Part shown: positions 59,138 through 64,000 of the stretch, piece after piece
How the letters are laid out: each line of letters starts with the position of its first letter
Position numbering within the stretch: position 1 is the first letter of the stretch
Assembly: GCA_947561585.1 (NCBI GenBank)
Contig: CANNZV010000113.1
Span: 487,999-551,998 of the forward strand
Length of the DNA stretch: 64,000 nt
Source of the DNA: Caprella mutica
Lineage: Eukaryota > Arthropoda > Malacostraca > Amphipoda > Caprellidae
Reading direction: 5' to 3'
Notes under the pieces: model-generated
The model's database searches: none
Told to the model about the DNA's origin: nothing
Seen by the model: the letters and a program-made list of their open reading frames with translations, nothing else
Program-made: the position numbers and the translations under genes

Positions 59138-60270
59138 TCACACAGGCAATGACACAGACATTTTCAAACCTAGCGTGTTATCATCAGGTAAATAATTCCT
59201 ATTATTTAACAGTCAAGGTTGAGGTCCGTGTGTAACTTAGAAAATATTAAAATGGAATGAAAATTATCCACATATTGTTACAACATATAAATATCAAGGA
59301 AAGCTTTAATCACTACAGTTAATTAACTTTATAATTAGCAACGGTAATACAGTTGAATTATGATTTATACATTAAAAATAATTCAACAGATAAAATGTCC
59401 GTAATTCATAGCCACATAAGCAACTTTTAAATGATTCATAAAAAAATTGATTTCATTTTAAAATATAACCTATTCAGTTCTGTAACCTATTAAATTTAAT
59501 CAATTCATAATTTATTAACCATTTAAAAAAATATTTAATAATAAAAAAATAATTCACGCTAATTTTCCTTGATTCTAATGGAAAAATATCGTTTAAAAAG
59601 ATATAAACAAAAAATAATAAAATTGGAACCAAAATCTATAACATTTTCACCAATAAAAAAATATATAAGTCGTCAATTTTAATAAGTTAATTAATAATAG
59701 GTTATAAATACTAGCAAATAAAGAAAATTTATACAAAAACCTATAAATAAATCTAATTACTTGTACTACAATTTAAAGTACCACCTACTGATAACAAAAA
59801 GGCAAAACACAATTGTTTGCTAATGAGCTTAGATAGTATTAACTTAAAAAAATCATTTATACCTAATCTCTAATCCTATGAAATAACAAAAGCGTGCGCG
59901 CAATATTTGAACAAATTTATATATATGCTTAGTTACCTACTATTCTCCATAGTAAAGTAAAATTTATAATAGTAGGCGTTATTATACTTGGCTGTGGTTA
60001 TAGTAAGAGTTAATAAATTCTGAACGATTTCAAAACAGATAAAATCATCCAAATATAATATTCAATGTGTATGATTATAAGTAATGCATTATATTTCATG
60101 TATTTAAAAGTTGTCCCTATCCAATACGATCTAATCCAAAAAGATGTGAACAGGAAGGAGAAGTCCTCGTAGAAGAAGGGACAGTGAAAGTACGCTACAT
60201 GCACTAGGTCGACCACTCGGCTACCACAGGTAACCGTGTCGACCCAGCGCATGGATGGCAAGAATAGGCA
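59138..60270. other. Unique A+T-rich sequence, nothing recognised
   Basis: No gene, RNA or repeat is supported. Confidence 0.45.
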
Positions 60271-60430
60271 TCCATGGATAAGAGAGCTACACACTCCACA
60301 GTCAGTCTGCTTACCCATGGATAAGAGACCTACACAGTCAGTCTGCTTACCCATGGATAAGAGACCTACACAGTCAGTCTGCTTACCCATGAATAAGAGA
60401 CCTACACAGTCAGTCTGCTTACTCATGGAT
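60271..60430. repeat. Tandem array, 36-bp unit, about 4.5 copies
   Basis: The unit is CCCATGGATAAGAGACCTAC followed by ACAGTCAGTCTGCTTA. The first copy is diverged (AGAGCTACACACTCC). 36 is a multiple of three, so both strands show open frames through it. These are by-products. Confidence 0.94.
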
Positions 60431-61479
60431 ATATTAAAGCAAAATGAAGAGGAAAGAAGTTCAGGAAAGATACAAAAGAGAACTGAAAAAGCGCCAAACC
60501 AAATATGACCGACCCTATTAGCTAAAACAGAAAAAAAGACCTACCAAGAGATAACCTCAGCACAAGGAGGGGCAGCAGTGAATCGACAGTAATGATCTGA
60601 TAATCAGGCTCCATATATTATCTCATAAATCTTAAGAAATTGATCCAAAAGTAGGAAAAAAAAAGAATACCAAAACATGCAATAGAATAAATGATATTAA
60701 ATCGACAGATGATTTCAAACAGAGTGTATCCATCTACCTCTCGTGCTAAGGTGAACAGAAATTACTCCACACCAGTGATTGTGAATGCAAATCAAGAAAA
60801 TACTTTAGAGAAAAATGTCCTATGTCATTTGGCATAGACATTATTGAAAGGTTGTGATGTCATATGAAAATTAAAAAGAGAGAAAATCATATACACGAAA
60901 CAAAATCACCAACAACCATCGAGTATCGTTGAAGCTGATATTAATGCTTTAAAGCAGATGTGTTTTATTAGAATAAAATAGAATTAACTTTATAGTTTGA
61001 ACTGGATATTTCAGGAAATATTCACCTACTTTGTCAGTAACTTCATAAAATTTGATTGTGATTCAAAAACTATCAGTGATTATACATTTAATTTACTAAA
61101 ACTTACCCACTTTCAGTTTACCAAAGTCAAAATTATTGTGTATCACAAAAAAAATGCAAAAATATATACCTAATTCGATAATTTTATTTGAAAAAAATAT
61201 TATTAATGACGTTCATAGGGGTTTAAAGTACAATATTATATAATTAAAGATGACGAATCATGTGAAAGACTGCCAAAAACTGTTAATTTCAAGTTAATAC
61301 CCTGTTTAATTTTCGCTCTTTTCCACCAATTCCAAAATAATTTTCAAAAGATGAAATTCAATCAAAATCTTCAGTTTTGTTCCAAAGCTGTTCTTTCTTC
61401 GAGAACTGACGCCCATCTACTTACACTTTCAGATTCAGGATGGACAGAAGGTTTTAATTGGATCTGAATTTGGAGAGAG
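60431..61479. other. Unique sequence, nothing recognised
   Basis: A weak R1-like snippet (AAACAAAATCACCAACAACC) occurs at 60899-60918. Otherwise nothing. Confidence 0.4.
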
Positions 61480-62220
61480 ACTGTTCGTATGACCCCAGTC
61501 TCTCTGCAGATTTCAACTTATCATCGACGAACTTATTACTTCTCAGGTAGCAGAGTGAGAAGGGCCATTTGCATGCATGAAAATAACCTTTATTTTGAAC
61601 GCAGTAGATTTCCTTTTCAGCCAATGAACAAATTCACCCTTCAAAAAGTTAATGTAATTTCAGCATTAATTTCCCTACTTCTGGAATGCTGAAAGGTCTG
61701 ATCAGTTCATTTCCAATGATCCCAGCCCAAATTATCACACCTCCACTCCTTTGTTGACGTTGAATTCGTTGGCAGTGTAGGAGCCACGTTTTAGCCAATG
61801 AGGGAGCCAAGTTTTAGCTCGACCGTCAGGTCCGTCAAGAGTGGCACGCTATTCGTCTGGACGAGTACAGTTTGGTAATAAGTCTTGAAATACCTCTACG
61901 ACCATGGTAACCTTGATTTCTTATGTGTATACTTCAAGGGAGGCCTAATAACAGTGAAACATGAGAGGTAATGGATTTCAGTATTGTACAGTGGGTGTTT
62001 TTTGAAATGTTTTACACCGAAAATCTCAAAAACTAAATCACTGGTTGTCAATAAGTTCCTCTTGAGTTCTTGCCTGTTCATAGATAAGTTACATCTCGTA
62101 ACTACTTTGCATTTGCCCTTATCCTTACGAGTAACTTTCTTCAGGAGATGAGCAATAAAATTCTTCACAGTAATACTGAAATAGTTACCGAAATAGTTTA
62201 ACACTATATCCCTCAGCAAG
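61480..62220 (-). pseudogene. Tc1-like transposase relic
   Basis: Reading the minus strand, 62219-61900 holds an open stretch with VVTRCNLSMNRQELKRN, LLTTSDLVFEIFGVKHF, resembling the second helix-turn-helix of Tc1-like transposases (R...R-L-R-V-N-P-T-S-L-E-G). Further on, at 61770-61690, another frame reads GVIIWAGIIGNELIRPFSIP, which fits the catalytic-core V-W-G-I-G...G-P-F pattern. Near 61580-61540 GYFHANGPSHSATREV may be the remains of the block around the second catalytic Asp (normally QDNAPSH). There are several stops and frame changes. The third catalytic residue was not found. Borders are approximate. Confidence 0.6.
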
Positions 62221-62832
62221 CGTGGATACTATGATATGACAAGGACGGCGACTCATTTTTGTTTTATTCGGTTAAATACAGTCTGCATAAAGACGTGGTA
62301 CTGTTTAAAAACAGAAAATTTTAACCTTTTAAGTTTTTAACAAACGCATTTCCTCCAAAATTCATACAGTCACCTACTAAAGGTTACTTGCTGAAAATTT
62401 CAAACTAAAATAATATCTGCTTAATTCTTGAAACGTAGTATAGAAACAACCAATAGTTATTCAGTAGCATTAAAATAAGAATATATTTAGACCTTTTTAA
62501 GGAGAATCTCCAAACACGTCAATGAAGGACATGCTGAAACAAACAGGATAATACTCAGAGTATAATTAGAGGCATAACCTTCAGGTGTATAGGCACCACC
62601 TGTAAAGCTATAGCTACCCATACAGCACTAGAGGCAGGAAAGGGAATGCCAATACTAATTACCATCTATTAGTGAAATGATAACAAAGGGTAGCGTAAAG
62701 AGTAGCACCAATGTATTGAAGTAGAAACAACACCCCCCTCTACTCTAATGTAGTTAATGGTTGTAATTATTGAGAATACTTATTGAGGGAAGGATTATGT
62801 AATTTAAAGTAATATTAGATGGGATATAGGTA
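62221..62832. other. Unique sequence, nothing recognised
   Basis: No gene or repeat is supported. Confidence 0.4.
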
Positions 62833-63144
62833 GGGTAAGTTTCGAATTATCGGACGGTTTCACAACTTCGTTCATATAAGAAAAAACTACATAATATTTT
62901 TTTTAAATTGGTATATCCGTATAATATGAACACTCTCTCGTATACTCATGATACTTGCGCAGGTATCTTATTATTTTAATTGGTATACATGATACCTGCA
63001 GGTATCATGGATACCAATTGGTAGCCATGATACCTGTAAATATCGTAGACATTAATAAAAAATAAAAATATAGTAGCAATTATTATATGTTATTTTCTTA
63101 TATGACCGAAGATGTGAAACTGACCGATAATCCGTAACTTACCC
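62833..63144. mobile_element. Foldback MITE, TA-type family, long form (312 bp)
   Basis: TA flanks both ends (62831-62832 and 63145-63146). Termini are GGGTAAG and CTTACCC. The centre holds several GATACCTG..GGTATC palindromic blocks, including GATACCTGCAGGTATCATGG near 62991, apparently amplified relative to copy 3. No coding sequence. Confidence 0.93.
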
Positions 63145-63969
63145 TATGTAGCTATATGTACTGAGGGTAATACTAGTCAAAGAGGGTAAGGTGCATCATA
63201 CCTAACTAATGCTGAACTTCATACGGAGAAAATTAATTGAATGCATTTATTAATGAGGATTTTCAAAGGGAAAACAGACTGACATTAAGGATGGAAAAGC
63301 TATATAACTTACATACAAATTTAAAAGTAATTGTCGATAAGTATATATAAGATATATACAGTTAAAATGCAAACAACTTCCTATAAATCCATTACTAATG
63401 TATGAGTACATAATTTATGGGAGCAATAAATTGACAAATTGAATTATAGCATACACTTAATTACCATTTCCCTTATTTATAGTTCCAATTGCATTATTAG
63501 ATATCTATTGTTACTCAGTGATAGAAATAAATCACTAGGGAATGTTAAAGATAATTACTCTCATTTGTTTATTGTCTCAAATGACAGGATAACAGTGTGG
63601 AATTTACCTAAAGTATGTGCCTAATTGTGAGAAGTATTGAATAGCATGCAGGTGAATTAGCAAAGAGCGTAACATTGCTATTAACTATCTACCCCTTTTC
63701 TCAACAATTACTAGCTAGTTAATATGTACTTCCTCGACACTTCCTTACATGTACACTCTAACCTGTAGTACTTTTTTAGTGCTGACTATTATTAGTACGA
63801 TTTAAAATGCTTACAAAAATATAATTTCAAGACGATTAACTTCAAACATTTTTAAATTCAATATGAAAATTTTCATATAAATCATTAATCAACTTGAAAG
63901 TTTATATCACATTATTAGGCTTCGAAATAATTTTTTTATATTAAATTCTTGAAACTGAAGATATAAGAC
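63145..63969. other. Unique A+T-rich sequence, nothing recognised
   Basis: No gene, RNA or repeat is supported. Confidence 0.4.
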
Positions 63970-63971
63970 TA

Positions 63972-64000
63972 GGCTCATGAATGCAAAAAAGCTACTGTTA
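63972..64000 (+). repeat. R1 dispersed repeat, cut by window edge
   Basis: CTCATGAATGCAAAAAAGCT matches the R1 segment CTCATGGATGCAGAAAAGCT. The copy probably continues beyond the window. Confidence 0.6.

Overview
The window is A+T-rich, intron-bearing, repeat-laden animal nuclear DNA. The only host gene I can model encodes a divergent Delta/Serrate/Lag-2 (DSL) type Notch ligand. Together with the transposon types present (Tc1/mariner, hAT, a CR1/Jockey-like LINE), this points to an arthropod, most likely an insect. The species is not determinable from the sequence alone. Nothing looks bacterial: there are no operons, rRNA or CRISPR arrays, and I found no convincing tRNA gene.

Layout. Positions 1 to about 39,100 are dominated by tandem arrays. 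There are at least sixteen minisatellites with unrelated units of about 19 to 42 bp, some longer than 1 kb (601-1792, 3133-5094, 9697-10995, 21587-22650, 22649-23755, 25952-27993). Between them lie A+T-rich unique DNA, foldback MITEs and transposase relics. From about 39,100 to 58,900 such arrays are nearly absent. This part holds a three-level transposon nest (40,150-42,215), a LINE 3' end (43,605-44,385), and a block of spliced coding exons on the minus strand (52,434-55,950). The right end (58,292-64,000) returns to small arrays, a Tc1-like transposase relic and MITEs.

The gene. Four minus-strand exons (55950-55616, 53789-53354, 52996-52915, 52600-52434) join with consensus GT/AG sites and matching phases into exactly 340 codons. 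They cover an N-terminal extension, an MNNL (Notch-ligand N-terminal) domain interrupted by about 100 Ser/Arg-rich residues, and the start of the DSL domain. The signal-peptide exon and all EGF-repeat exons are missing from the window as far as I can see, although 52 kb of downstream DNA is present.

Mobile DNA. One foldback MITE family with TA target duplications occurs at least eleven times, and two copies show matched, copy-specific changes in both arms. A 1.64 kb element flanked by TTA sits inside a mariner-type transposase pseudogene and itself carries a 474 bp hAT-like MITE with a perfect 8 bp target duplication. A further dispersed repeat of about 470 bp (called R1 here) recurs at eight or more places. 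Most long open frames in the window are by-products of tandem arrays, not genes.
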